IMG/VR virus record: IMGVR_UViG_3300044977_000069
Location: 1-47,507 of that record
DNA from: a virus
Strand: one strand, 5' to 3'
DNA: 47,507 bases
Position numbers and translations under genes: made by a program. The notes under the pieces are model-generated. The model made no database searches. It was not told the DNA's origin and worked only from the letters and a program-made list of their open reading frames with translations. How positions within the stretch are numbered: the stretch's first letter is position 1; each line of letters starts with the position of its first letter. Positions 1-8,506 of this stretch are shown here, piece by piece.

Positions 1-405
1 TGTAAGGGCACCGTTAATGCGAATGCCGGCGCGGTAGCGTTTACCCCTTGTGCGATAAACGCCTTTTGCCCCTGTGGAGTTGTCCTTTCTAAGGCCTCGG
101 TTCTGCGCATTCTGACGCGGCGTCGCGAGCCGCAAATTACACAACCGGTTGTTGCTCGTGTCCAAGTCGATATGGTCCAGTTGTCTGGGAGGCCACTCGC
201 CATGGTGCAGGAGCCAAGCCAGCCGATGCGCCGTGATCGTCTTTCTCACCCCGTCTTTCATGAAGCTTATCGAGATGTATCCGCCAGACTTCTTCGAACC
301 CGCAGGACGACCCATGATGCGGTGCGGGCCGCGCACCTTCCACCAAAGAAGGCCTGTTTCTGGATCGTAGCGAAGATTCGCTTTGAACCATTCGTCGGAG
401 AACAT
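1..405 (-). CDS. HNH endonuclease with AP2-like C-terminus, cut by left edge
   Basis: The frame is open from an ATG at 405 to the window edge (135 codons, no stop), so this is the N-terminal part of a longer gene. A ribosome site (GAGGAC) precedes the ATG inside the end of the connector gene. The protein reads like a homing HNH nuclease: YDPETGLLWW near the N-terminus, AHRLAWLLHHGEWP, then the nuclease core around LDHIDLDTSNNRLCNLR and ATPRQNAQNR, then GAKGVYRTRGKRYRAGIRIN, which is the start of an AP2-like DNA-binding domain. It is a clear paralogue of the gene at 5880-6398. Such genes are usually mobile intruders in phage genomes. The remainder lies left of the window. Confidence 0.85.
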   Translation of the reverse strand, partial: MFSDEWFKANLRYDPETGLLWWKVRGPHRIMGRPAGSKKSGGYISISFMKDGVRKTITAHRLAWLLHHGEWPPRQLDHIDLDTSNNRLCNLRLATPRQNAQNRGLRKDNSTGAKGVYRTRGKRYRAGIRINGALT

Positions 406-406
406 T

Positions 407-1147
407 TTATCTCGTCCTCTGGTAGAGGCGGCTGGAGGATCGCCCATAAGGCCGAATGAACACCGACGTCGGCCTGTCGAAATTGGTCAATTTTTCATAA
501 AAGGCGACGGCGCGCTGCGTGATCCGGGTGGCTGTCGCCTGATCGGCCGCTGCCACGCCCTCATCGTCCATGAGGCGATCCGCCAAGTTGTAAGCCATAC
601 CCTCTGTCCACTCGATTGGAAAGTCCATCGAGTCGGTCGGGAGGTTCACGTCGTCCACCGTGCGCGCGACGGTGCAATTGAACGTGCCGCCGAACATGGG
701 GAGGGGCCAGAAATAGAAGTTCGACGCCGTCGCCTGCTTGTCGAAACAGACGATGGAAGGGCCGCTCGACGACTGCGCGCCCTTGTTCGGCAGCATCATG
801 TAATCGACATAGGCGTAGGTCCCGAGCGGGCGCTCGTAGTAGCCCGGTTGGCCCTGCGAGATGCCCTGGCTGATCACCCAACGGCCTTCCTCGAAGCCCA
901 TGATCAGCGGTTCGATCTGATACGGATTGCCTGCGTACCCCACGCCCGTGGGAACCGTGAGCGAGAGTTGCTGCTGGCGGTACAGGTTGATGCCGTCCGC
1001 TTGCATGCCCTTGAGCATGATGTTGAGGAGGATGATCCCCTGATTGGTCTGGTCGTCAGTAGGCGAACCGCCAGCAGGGAGAATCCCCAGCTTGCGATAA
1101 GCCAAGGTGATCATTCCACCGGCCGTCAGGGAAAAATCCGTGCTCAT
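407..1147 (-). CDS. Head-to-tail connector (P22 gp4-like tail accessory factor)
   Basis: 246 residues. The start ATG at 1147 overlaps the tailspike stop by one base (TGATG). The N-terminus, TAGGMITLAYRKLGILP followed by a helix with LNIMLKGMQADGINLYR, resembles the family of small connector proteins that plug the portal after packaging (P22 gp4 type). The later part, FPIEWTEGMAYNLADRLM, also fits that family. By analogy it would bind under the portal ring and join head to tail needle or tailspike. The family call rests on the N-terminal helix pattern and on its position among virion genes. An alternative is a generic phage neck protein. Confidence 0.6.
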   Translation of the reverse strand: MSTDFSLTAGGMITLAYRKLGILPAGGSPTDDQTNQGIILLNIMLKGMQADGINLYRQQQLSLTVPTGVGYAGNPYQIEPLIMGFEEGRWVISQGISQGQPGYYERPLGTYAYVDYMMLPNKGAQSSSGPSIVCFDKQATASNFYFWPLPMFGGTFNCTVARTVDDVNLPTDSMDFPIEWTEGMAYNLADRLMDDEGVAAADQATATRITQRAVAFYEKLTNFDRPTSVFIRPYGRSSSRLYQRTR

Positions 1148-3435
1148 CAGAACACGCCGGACACGACGCCATAGGTGAATGGGCCGGTCGAAGCGACGGG
1201 CGTGCCATTGGCTATCAGGACGTCGGTCGTGACGGCGGCGGGATTGATCGTCGTCACGTTGACTTCGATCTTCGCATTGGAAGAGCCCGACAGGTTGACG
1301 CCGTACACGTACGTGCCGCCCCCAGGCGTCTCGATGTTCGGAGCCACGTAACCGCGCCCGCAAGCCGTGAGAAGAACCGCCGCAGCGGGGATCACCGCCT
1401 CTGCGGGATTGATCGTGTCCATCACCCGGAAGTTGGCGCAATTGGACAGCACCACCGGATTGACGAGGCGCGTGTGAATGTTGCTCGTCAATGAAAGGCC
1501 AGTGACATAAGCCGCCGTAACGCCGGTCGGATTGTTCACGCCCGAGACGAACTGACAGTCGCTGATCGACACGCTTCCATTGAGCGCGGTTCCGGAAGAG
1601 CCCCCCAGCGTGACGCACGCCGCGTTCGTGTTGGCGGCGATCTCAAGGCCCTTGATCGTAATGGCAGTCCTGGATGAGCCCGTCCGGATGCGAATGCCGG
1701 ACACGGCGTTCGAGTCCAACGAACCGGAGATAATCAAAAGATCCTCAGTCTCGAAATCCAACGCTGTCGTTGAAACGCCGTTGAGGTCGATGCCATAGTC
1801 GCTCAAGCCACTTTCAAAGCTCTCGATATAGGTGTCGGTGAAACCCTGATAAGACTGGATACCAGCCGTGTAAGTATAGGACGGCGCGCCAGATTCGCTG
1901 ACGTTCGAAAAGAAGCGGCAGTGGTCGAAATAAAGGCTAGCGTTCCCGCTGTTAGCTCCGAGGGGGGCCGAATTGTCCATGAAGAAACCGGTCGCGTTGT
2001 CATTGCCGCTGTTTTGTCCCGCGGTGTAGCGAAGGCCGGAACACGCAGTGATGAAGTTTTCGATGGTCCCGAAGAACGACCAAGCGCGGGTGTGTTCCAA
2101 GCTAATGACCCGTGTCGGGTAGCACAGGGCGCACCAGCGCATTTCTACGCCGCACGGGCCGCCTGTGACGCCACTGGCGGGATTGTCGATCGGCGAGGCT
2201 CCCGAGACGCCCAGAGGAACACTCGCGGTCGCCCGCACGAGCGTGAGGTCTTCAGGCCACGCCGCATAAAGGAACTGCGCCGGTTGTGTGGCTGACGACG
2301 AGCCGATCTGAATACCGGTCGCCGATGGGCTCGTCATGACAAGCTGCGTCGTGTTCGGATCTATCGCGGCATTTCCGGGACCACCCGTAGCGGATGTCGC
2401 GGCGGGAATCTGCGAGGCTCCGACGCCCCTCAGTTTCTGGCCGTTGATGTTCATCCACAGGTTCGCTCCGGGCGAAACTGTGCCACTGACGGTCGCCGTG
2501 ATGTAATAGGCTCCGGCAAGGAGCTGCACGACGGGCAACTGCGAAGTCAACGCAGCCTGGATCGCCGGCTGGCAGTCGAACGCCGCATTGTTCGGCGTCG
2601 CGCCCCACCATTCCGCGTATCCGACAACCATCGACGATTCGGAAAAGACGATGGAGCCAAGGCCCGCTGTCGCGTTCGAGAAAATCTGCGTGATCGGCGC
2701 AAAGACACCCTTCTCGAACGTGATCGTTTTGCCCGTCGCAGGCTTGATCACAGCCCCGGCCGCGAACGTCACGGGTTCGGTGAACGTGACGCTCCCTGCA
2801 TCCACCGCATACGTTCCGGCTGGGAAGAACAGCGGGACATTGAGCGCGGCCAAGGCTGCCAAGGCCGTGTACGCATCCGTAGACCCATTGTTCGGGGCGA
2901 TGACCACGAGGCCGCCAAATCCCGCAGCGCTCTGCTCCCATACTGGAGCGGAAGCCCCCCCGCTCATCAGCAGTTCGCCCGCCGTTCCTGGCGTGAGCGC
3001 CGTCCACGTGCTGGAGCCACGATAGATCAGCGAACCAGGGGACGAGCCTATCGCGCTGTCCAGAAGCGTCGAAAGGCTCTCCTGTTGCCATGTCGAGGAG
3101 CCGCGCACCAGAATTTCGCCCGGCGTCGCCCCGATGATATCGAGAACAGTACTCGGGGTTTCCTCCACCCACGCACTGGCTCCCCGCGCGAGCACCATTC
3201 CGGGCGTACTGCCGATGGCGACATCGATCGTCGCCGTCAGGGTGTTTCCGGCCGCAACGGCCGGAGCGCCGGATATGTTCGACAGCACGTAGCCATTGGG
3301 AATATCGGTCGCTTGGGGCAATTCCCCTCCCAGAATAAAGCCCGTGCCTACGCCGACACGGTCGACGACGAGCGCATCGCTTGCCTCAAGCGAGGAGAAC
3401 GGAACACCGCCGTTATAGTCGCGAATTGCGGGAAT
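1147..3435 (-). CDS. Tailspike / tail fibre with beta-helix domain
   Basis: About 762 residues if begun at ATT 3435; a TTG at 3321 gives 724. The coding signal clearly runs upstream of 3321: VPFSSLEASDALVVDRVGVG is a typical tail-fibre N-terminus that attaches to the virion. Then come three tandem repeats of roughly 33 residues (TPGMVLARGASAWVEE, TPGEILVRGSSTWQQE, SPGSLIYRGSSTWTAL), then a pectate-lyase-type beta-helix with FFPAGTYAVDAG and low-complexity Ser/Gly/Thr rungs. It likely binds or degrades surface polysaccharide of the host. No ATG, GTG or TTG lies between the upstream stop and 3321, but a GGGGAGG ribosome site sits 8 bases before the ATT. The catalytic residues are not identifiable by eye. 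Confidence 0.75.
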   Translation of the reverse strand: MPAIRDYNGGVPFSSLEASDALVVDRVGVGTGFILGGELPQATDIPNGYVLSNISGAPAVAAGNTLTATIDVAIGSTPGMVLARGASAWVEETPSTVLDIIGATPGEILVRGSSTWQQESLSTLLDSAIGSSPGSLIYRGSSTWTALTPGTAGELLMSGGASAPVWEQSAAGFGGLVVIAPNNGSTDAYTALAALAALNVPLFFPAGTYAVDAGSVTFTEPVTFAAGAVIKPATGKTITFEKGVFAPITQIFSNATAGLGSIVFSESSMVVGYAEWWGATPNNAAFDCQPAIQAALTSQLPVVQLLAGAYYITATVSGTVSPGANLWMNINGQKLRGVGASQIPAATSATGGPGNAAIDPNTTQLVMTSPSATGIQIGSSSATQPAQFLYAAWPEDLTLVRATASVPLGVSGASPIDNPASGVTGGPCGVEMRWCALCYPTRVISLEHTRAWSFFGTIENFITACSGLRYTAGQNSGNDNATGFFMDNSAPLGANSGNASLYFDHCRFFSNVSESGAPSYTYTAGIQSYQGFTDTYIESFESGLSDYGIDLNGVSTTALDFETEDLLIISGSLDSNAVSGIRIRTGSSRTAITIKGLEIAANTNAACVTLGGSSGTALNGSVSISDCQFVSGVNNPTGVTAAYVTGLSLTSNIHTRLVNPVVLSNCANFRVMDTINPAEAVIPAAAVLLTACGRGYVAPNIETPGGGTYVYGVNLSGSSNAKIEVNVTTINPAAVTTDVLIANGTPVASTGPFTYGVVSGVF

Positions 3436-3438
3436 CGA

Positions 3439-3972
3439 TCAGTCCTCCCCAAGGAACGGCGGAACAGGCGGTCCCGCGAACGGCACAGGGCCGGGACTCG
3501 TGCCCGTCCCGGTGATATACGGCACCGAGGGCGGAAACACCGGGCCTGTGCGCAGCGTCACGTCGTCTTCGATCAAATCCGCTGGCGGCATGTCGGCCGG
3601 GATCGGATCGACCGTGAACGGCTGTGGCGAATATGCCCCAATCGGCACCTGCTGCCCATTCGGATAGATTGGGTACGACCCATCCGTCACCGTGATGCCG
3701 CCCGGCTGGGACATCAGGTAACTGTCATCGTTCAGACGGTCGGGATTGTCCTGCGGGGGCCGCGCGTCGAGGAACGGACGGCCCTCGCCGGGGTCGATGG
3801 CGGGTGGCTGCATCTGGGGTGGCCGAGGGTCATCGCACTTCGCGTCGACCTTCAGACCGTCCCAGCGGGTGAGCATGCGCGACCGCCTCCACCGCTGACC
3901 ACAGACGTCGCAGATGAACCAGCCGCCGCCGCGGTAGACGTCCCAGCGGAAGCGTGCGGCTACGGCGGACAC
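3439..3972 (-). CDS. Zinc-ribbon, proline-rich virion-operon protein
   Basis: 177 residues, GTG start with AAGGA seven bases upstream. The N-terminal part holds WFICDVCGQRW and a further Cys about 23 residues later (KCDDPRPP), an incomplete zinc ribbon common in small phage proteins encoded between capsid and tail genes. The rest is proline-rich and probably extended (IDPGEGRPFLDARPP, PFAGPPVPPFLGED). Its TGA at 3441-3439 is in the same frame as the tailspike gene that follows directly, so readthrough would fuse the two. The function is unknown; its position suggests a minor neck or tail part. Confidence 0.65.
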   Translation of the reverse strand: MSAVAARFRWDVYRGGGWFICDVCGQRWRRSRMLTRWDGLKVDAKCDDPRPPQMQPPAIDPGEGRPFLDARPPQDNPDRLNDDSYLMSQPGGITVTDGSYPIYPNGQQVPIGAYSPQPFTVDPIPADMPPADLIEDDVTLRTGPVFPPSVPYITGTGTSPGPVPFAGPPVPPFLGED

Positions 3973-4007
3973 CTGACGATCCTTTCAGCACATCGGCAAT
4001 AAGTGTT

Positions 4008-4931
4008 TCAAAACCCGGGCGTCGCAAACGCACTTCGCCAATCTGCCGGTGTCGGGACGAAACGGGCCGTGCTTTTACTTTTGGCGTTCTCCGTGTCAAA
4101 ATCGGCATCTCTCTCAAGTTCCGGATATCGCCTCCAGATACTCACCAACCCCGTGTTCCTCGGGATGCTGGTCTGCATGAACCACGCCTGGGTGGCTTCG
4201 ACGCCGAAGTATGGATTGCAGATCGCGCCTTCGGGGATCAGGCCCATGTTTTTGATGGCGTTGATGTCGTTGTTGGCCGTGTTCGTGCGGAGCTGGGAGT
4301 TGAGGATGCGCTCGGCGTTGAACATGTCGGCGGCGGAGACGATCAGGCGGCGGGGATGCAGGTTGATCTGCAGGCCGCGGCTGTTCTGCGCGAGATAGAC
4401 GCGCTTGATCATGTCCTCCAGGGAGGCCTCGGAGAGGTCGGCGTTGGTGGTCGGCAGGTTCGATTGCAGCCCGCTCTTGGTCGGGTGGGCGGCGGAGAAC
4501 CAGGGCTGGCCGTCGCCGTACGTCGGGCCGCCGGAGAAACCGTTCAGGAACACGTTGGCGTGGATCAGTTCGATGGTCGTGCGCATCGAGAACGCCAGCG
4601 AGGCGGCGCGGCGGCTGGAGACCTCGGCGTAGAGGTTGTCTTCCATCTCCTCGCGGGTGACCTGGAAACCCAGGGCGATAACGCTGGGGGTGGCGAGGGT
4701 GACATAGCCCTCGGCGTCCGCGTCGTAGGAGATCGGGGCCGATTCCGACTTGGGCCGGGCAAGGCCAAAGCCGGTGGCTTCAACCAGACGCTCGGTGGCC
4801 AGTTCGCCGTCGATCTCCTCGTAGATCTGCGAGAAGACTTCCTCGAACATGTCGTAGGAGAGACCGAACTCCAGAAGCACGCCGGGCCACAGGAAGTCCG
4901 GGTGGTTTGAGCGGGTAATGACGGCGGCCAT
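4008..4931 (-). CDS. Major capsid protein
   Basis: 307 residues, ATG start with AGGAG ten bases upstream. The middle has the pattern of the Mu gpT-like capsid family: IHANVFLNGF, then GDGQPWFSAAHPTKSG, then a long helix SLEDMIKRVYLAQ and the strand INLHPRRLIVSAADM. The N-terminus (FEEVFSQIYEEIDG) and EGYVTLATPSVIALGFQVTREE fit the coat protein fold. The gene lies downstream of scaffold and a probable decoration protein, the usual position for the shell protein. It should be the most abundant virion protein. The gpT family assignment is by eye. Confidence 0.8.
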   Translation of the reverse strand: MAAVITRSNHPDFLWPGVLLEFGLSYDMFEEVFSQIYEEIDGELATERLVEATGFGLARPKSESAPISYDADAEGYVTLATPSVIALGFQVTREEMEDNLYAEVSSRRAASLAFSMRTTIELIHANVFLNGFSGGPTYGDGQPWFSAAHPTKSGLQSNLPTTNADLSEASLEDMIKRVYLAQNSRGLQINLHPRRLIVSAADMFNAERILNSQLRTNTANNDINAIKNMGLIPEGAICNPYFGVEATQAWFMQTSIPRNTGLVSIWRRYPELERDADFDTENAKSKSTARFVPTPADWRSAFATPGF

Positions 4932-4958
4932 GAGGCGTGACTCCTGGAATGGATCTGA

Positions 4959-5879
4959 TCAGATGCCGGCTTGGCCGGTGATCTCGGTGGCGGTGTTCAG
5001 GCGGACGATCAGCTTGGTGAAGTAGTTGCCAGCCGCGTTGTCGGCGTCGGTGTAGATCCCCACCACGTTGAGTTGCAGGGTCGAGCCAGTACCGGGCGCG
5101 GCGATGGCGGAGCCGGCCGCGTCGTAGTTGGCCCCCGTGCTTGCCTGCCAGCCGCTCCAGCCGGTGTACGGATTGCCCGTACCGGGAAGCAGGTTGATGT
5201 TCTTGCCCACGATCGAGACCGGCGGAGCGACCCCGCTGGTGATGTAGGACGAACCCGTGCCCGCGCCGGCCATAACGATCGCCGTGCCGCCAGGAGTGGC
5301 CGCGACAGTGATCGAAGTCGAAGTGCTGCCGGCCAGAACGTAATAGGTCTGGTAGGCCACCAGAGGCGATGGAAGGTCGGTCGAGGCGGTGGAGTTGGAG
5401 AACGCGACCGGCGTGCCAGCCGTGCTCGGCAGGCCAGTGCCGGTAATCGCCGAAGAAGCCGAGAACGTGACGGCGATCACGCCGCCGTAGTTGTTGTCGG
5501 CCTGGATGATCCACTCGTCTTCGAAGCTGTCGTCGACCAGCACGTACCAGTCCGAGGCCGTCGAGGCGGGGCGATAGAGCGGGCCAGTCGGCAGGCCATA
5601 GAAGGACGGCGTGTTACCGCTTCCCGCCGTAGAGACGCCCAGGAAGCCGCACACCACACCGGTGACTGCGTCACCGGACGCGGCGAGCGCCAGATCGACG
5701 CCGTTGACCCCGTTCACGTCGGCGGAAGCGGTCACCTTGATCACCGGGTCGCCGACATAGAGCGCGTTGGTCTTGGCCTGCGGCGAGTAGTATTTCCGCA
5801 GGCGCGCGTTCCACTTCGCGTCGTCGAGACGCTGAACCGGGTCGAGGCCCTTCGGCAAATTGGGATTGAAGCCAGTCAT
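4959..5879 (-). CDS. Virion structural protein, probable capsid decoration or stabilisation protein
   Basis: 306 residues, ATG directly after the TAA of the HNH gene, with GGAG inside that gene's 3' end. The N-terminal third (LDDAKWNARLRKYYSP) looks globular. The middle contains a beta-rich module with AITGTGLPSTAGTPVAFSN and TTPG-like strands (SITVAATPGGTAIVMAG), a type found as an exposed insert in many phage structural proteins. It sits between scaffold-associated genes and the capsid gene, so a head decoration role is likely. No enzymatic motif is seen. A tail or neck protein is an alternative. Confidence 0.6.
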   Translation of the reverse strand: MTGFNPNLPKGLDPVQRLDDAKWNARLRKYYSPQAKTNALYVGDPVIKVTASADVNGVNGVDLALAASGDAVTGVVCGFLGVSTAGSGNTPSFYGLPTGPLYRPASTASDWYVLVDDSFEDEWIIQADNNYGGVIAVTFSASSAITGTGLPSTAGTPVAFSNSTASTDLPSPLVAYQTYYVLAGSTSTSITVAATPGGTAIVMAGAGTGSSYITSGVAPPVSIVGKNINLLPGTGNPYTGWSGWQASTGANYDAAGSAIAAPGTGSTLQLNVVGIYTDADNAAGNYFTKLIVRLNTATEITGQAGI

Positions 5880-6398
5880 TTAAGCGCTCCTCGCGTAGGG
5901 GCCGAAGGTTGATAGGGCTGCCTCGGCATACGCCGTGTTAGCTTCTTCTGCGGTGTCAAAACAACCGAGATGATGAATCTTACCCGCGTGCCGAATTGCA
6001 GCAGTGAAGCGCCCGGATGGCATAGGATAGGCTCCCTTCACCCCGCTCCGAGACGTTTTCACCGCGCCTCGGTTCGAATTGTTTTGCCCTCTGGTCGCAG
6101 GACGAAGATTTCCCCAACGGGTATCACCGCGATCCAAATTGTCGTGGTCAATCCATTCAGTTGGCCATGCGCCGGTCATGTACAGCCACGCCAAACGATG
6201 GGCGTAAAAAGGATGCCCCTCAATCTTTACGACCCTGTAGCCCGTGCCCTTGCTGGGAAAGTCTGCGCGGCTTCCGATGAGTCCGCGCTGCCCCATTCGA
6301 ACCAATCGCGTGAATGCCCCTGTTTCGGGGTCGTAGTGGAACAGGTGAACAAGACGCTCTTGCGTCAAACCCGTAGCCACATCCTTCGGTGCCACCAT
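5880..6398 (-). CDS. HNH homing-type endonuclease with AP2-like domain
   Basis: 172 residues. ATG 6398 follows GAGGA, which overlaps the stop of the upstream gene. The N-terminus has YDPETGAFTRLVR; the core has FYAHRLAWLYMTGAWP, WIDHDNLDRGDTRWGNLR and ATRGQNNSNR (HNH signature); the C-terminus SGVKGAYPMPSGRFTAAI and LGCFDTAEEANTAYAEAA is AP2-like and binds DNA. It interrupts the otherwise collinear head gene block and its last bases supply the ribosome site of the next structural gene. It would cut a related phage at this locus and be copied in. It is a paralogue of the gene at the left edge. Confidence 0.88.
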   Translation of the reverse strand: MVAPKDVATGLTQERLVHLFHYDPETGAFTRLVRMGQRGLIGSRADFPSKGTGYRVVKIEGHPFYAHRLAWLYMTGAWPTEWIDHDNLDRGDTRWGNLRPATRGQNNSNRGAVKTSRSGVKGAYPMPSGRFTAAIRHAGKIHHLGCFDTAEEANTAYAEAALSTFGPYARSA

Positions 6399-6408
6399 GG
6401 GTTAGTCC

Positions 6409-7059
6409 TCAAGCCGGAGTGGAAACAGGGCCGGTGCGCTTGCCGGGAGGCCGACCGCGCCGGCGCCCGACATCGCCAAGGGTGGCTTCGGGCGGAACGT
6501 AGAATTGGTCTTCTTCCGAGACGCCGCCGACCGCGCCCTTGCGGACCTCGCCATCCTTGGCGAGCGCCACGGGCACATCGTTGAGTTCGCCGCGGTACAC
6601 CCGGCCCGCAAGCACGTCGTCGCGGTAGTCCATGGCGTCGGCGTTATCGTCTTCCCAGAAGTCGCGGCGCTTCTTCACCAGATACTGGTAAAGGGGCTGG
6701 CCGTTCTTTTTCTCGCCCGCGATGATGCGCAGCCGGCCCCCGGGCTCGGAGTCGGTCATGTCGTCGGTCGAGAAGTCGGGGATCTCGTCTTCCTGGACGA
6801 AATCGTAGTCATCCTGCTTGGTGACGATGCGCAGGCGCGCGCCCTCGTCGGAGACCCAGCGATAGATGTAGGCCGGGTCGAGCTGCGCATTCTCGAAGAT
6901 GTCGAGCTTGAATTGCGCCATCCGGTCGAGCGTGCCCTTCTTGCGGCGGCGACGCTCGGTGGTGTGAACCTCTTCCCGGGTACGTCTGGCCCGAGGCATG
7001 ATCGGGCGCTCGTTCGATTGGCGGCCCCGGCCGCCCCCTGCTACGCCTGTCGTGGTCAT
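6409..7059 (-). CDS. Minor head-operon protein, basic N-terminus and acidic middle
   Basis: 216 residues from ATG 7059, chosen because it forms an ATGA overlap with the scaffold stop. The N-terminal quarter is strongly basic (PRARRTREEVHTTERRRRKK). The middle is acidic and aromatic (ETD-rich stretch, then YQYLVKKRRDFWEDDNADAM). The tail is basic again (RRRGRPPGKRTG). No domain is recognised. The position between scaffold and capsid genes, with a likely ordered centre, suggests a minor head or scaffold-associated protein. The strongly charged ends could contact DNA or the portal; that is inference. Confidence 0.65.
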   Translation of the reverse strand: MTTTGVAGGGRGRQSNERPIMPRARRTREEVHTTERRRRKKGTLDRMAQFKLDIFENAQLDPAYIYRWVSDEGARLRIVTKQDDYDFVQEDEIPDFSTDDMTDSEPGGRLRIIAGEKKNGQPLYQYLVKKRRDFWEDDNADAMDYRDDVLAGRVYRGELNDVPVALAKDGEVRKGAVGGVSEEDQFYVPPEATLGDVGRRRGRPPGKRTGPVSTPA

Positions 7060-8057
7060 GCCTTGTCTTCCCAATAGGTGCGCGCCATACGGTTCTGCGC
7101 CTCTTCGGCGCTGATGCCCTTGCGCTGCGCGCTACGCACAAACCGCGTCATTTGCGCTCGTTCGACAGACGGAATGTCCATCCAACCCTTTTCCTTCTTC
7201 GCGACAGGACCATTCCCGCCGCGTGAGCCTCCAGCCACTTGCGGAGCTGGGGGCCTGACCTCCGAGAGCCGGACCTCTTGCCGCTCTTGGCGAGGCTCTG
7301 GCCTTGGGTCTTCGCGCCTCGCTTGAGGCACATCGTCGAACAGTTCGGGGAATCGGCGTTTCGCCGCTGCTTCGCCTGCCTGGAGCTGCTCCTCGATGCT
7401 CGCCCCGCTCTTCTCCGCGCGCTTGATCGCTGCGACAGTGACGGCGGTGGCCTCGTCTTCGAGGGCGTCAGGGCCAGTGCGAAACCATGGGTTTCGGCCA
7501 ATCCATGCGACGGTCTGAGGCGGAGGCCCTTTGGCCTGGACCATCTTGTCGGCGGCCCGGCCTGCAGCTTCCACGTCGCCCGTTCGGACGGCGGCTTCGT
7601 GTTCCGCCCGAGCCTGCGCCAGAGCTTCCCTGCGGGCCTGCTCGGCTTGCTCCTCTGCGACCTGACCCCAGCGCTTCTGGCGCTCTTGCAGGGTCTCCAG
7701 CCGCTTGGGCGTGAACTCCAGAAAGTCCGGGGCGTCTACGTGGGTGTCCGCATTGCGACCCGCCGCGACCCAGGCTTCCTTGTCCAACCACCCCATTCGC
7801 CTTGCGACGCGGCGGCTGACTTCCAGTTCAAGATCACCATCGGCGACTTGCCCTGTTCTTACAGGTTGAACGGCGTCTTGCTGATTGTCAACTGTCTCTG
7901 CCGCAGGGGGTTCGGTGCGCAGATTGCGGCGCAACGCCACCTCTTCCTTGCGGTTGAGCGGCTCGCGAACAGGCTCTTCGTTTACCGGCGGATCTTGCTC
8001 GACGACATCGCCAGCGGCTTCCTTCTCCCGCAGGCGGATTCGTTCGGGTCTTGGCAT
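7056..8057 (-). CDS. Capsid assembly scaffolding protein
   Basis: 333 residues, ATG 8057 with a weak CAGGA site. The sequence is highly charged and helical, with a Glu/Arg/Ala-rich coiled coil (VAEEQAEQARREALAQARAE). The motif IGRNPWFRTGPDALEDEA followed by ERLF-type RRFPELFDD resembles the NPWF signature seen in scaffold proteins of P22/T7-like phages. A basic C-terminus (MTRFVRSAQRKG) would dock to the coat protein. It is preceded by a strong hairpin that may set its expression relative to upstream genes. Scaffolds direct capsid closure and leave the mature head. Confidence 0.7.
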   Translation of the reverse strand: MPRPERIRLREKEAAGDVVEQDPPVNEEPVREPLNRKEEVALRRNLRTEPPAAETVDNQQDAVQPVRTGQVADGDLELEVSRRVARRMGWLDKEAWVAAGRNADTHVDAPDFLEFTPKRLETLQERQKRWGQVAEEQAEQARREALAQARAEHEAAVRTGDVEAAGRAADKMVQAKGPPPQTVAWIGRNPWFRTGPDALEDEATAVTVAAIKRAEKSGASIEEQLQAGEAAAKRRFPELFDDVPQARREDPRPEPRQERQEVRLSEVRPPAPQVAGGSRGGNGPVAKKEKGWMDIPSVERAQMTRFVRSAQRKGISAEEAQNRMARTYWEDKA

Positions 8058-8123
8058 AGGCTCAGGTTCCTGTTATCCATAGGACTTGAACCTCGGCCCC
8101 CGCCTTCGTTCACGTTCGATGTC

Positions 8124-8153
8124 AAACCCCGCCACCTCACCCTGGCGGGGTTT
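8124..8153. terminator. Perfect 11-bp hairpin before the scaffold gene
   Basis: Arms 8124-8134 (AAACCCCGCCA) and 8143-8153 (TGGCGGGGTTT) pair perfectly around an 8-base loop. On the plus strand five T follow the stem, a textbook intrinsic terminator. On the minus strand, the direction of these genes, the stem ends in GGTTTGAC, with a weaker T-run, so it would act as a partial terminator or RNA-processing stem. It is the only gap of about 100 bases in this part of the operon. Confidence 0.75.
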
Positions 8154-8155
8154 TT

Positions 8156-8506
8156 CTATGCAAGAGACAGCTTCTCTCGCAGAGAATAGCCCTCCAGTGG
8201 CCAAAGCTGCTTGATGGCGTCTTCGTAGGCGAACCTGCGCCCCTTCTCGACGTCGAAATTCTCAGGAGCCGCCGGAGCGCTTTTCCCCAGCACGGTAAAA
8301 CCGTTCTGCATCACAAGAATGCAGATCGTCAGGACATCGAGCGGATTGCGCGACGATGCGCTGCCATAGGTCGCAAGTTCCATCTCTCCGGCGTTGAAGT
8401 ACATCTCGCGGACGATTTTGGCCTCCATGCTCCCCAGAGAGACGCGCGGATGCGTTGCGCGAGCCGCGCTGTACTCGTCAGTGGCTTTGAGCGTGTCGCT
8501 GTGCAT
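8156..8506 (-). CDS. N4 gp49 / Sf6 gp66 family protein
   Basis: 116 residues. ATG 8506 overlaps the TGA of the GroES-like gene by one base and has AAGG seven bases upstream. The C-terminal half matches the family pattern closely: LTICILVMQNGFTVLGKSA, then ENFDVEKGRRFAYEDAIKQL and WPLEGYSLREKL. The N-terminal part (SLGSMEAKIVREMYF) is also typical. The family is widespread in phages and its biochemical role is unknown. It is followed by the hairpin at 8124-8153. Confidence 0.85.
   Translation of the reverse strand: MHSDTLKATDEYSAARATHPRVSLGSMEAKIVREMYFNAGEMELATYGSASSRNPLDVLTICILVMQNGFTVLGKSAPAAPENFDVEKGRRFAYEDAIKQLWPLEGYSLREKLSLA

Noticed and set aside
407-1618. A 403-codon frame on the minus strand covering the connector gene
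   Set aside because: Only the part from ATG 1147 is coding; the upstream part overlaps the tailspike gene in another frame.
4971-5912. A long plus-strand frame opposite the structural protein gene
   Set aside because: It is antisense to a clear gene, Arg/Gly-rich with no domain, and typical of shadow frames in GC-rich DNA.
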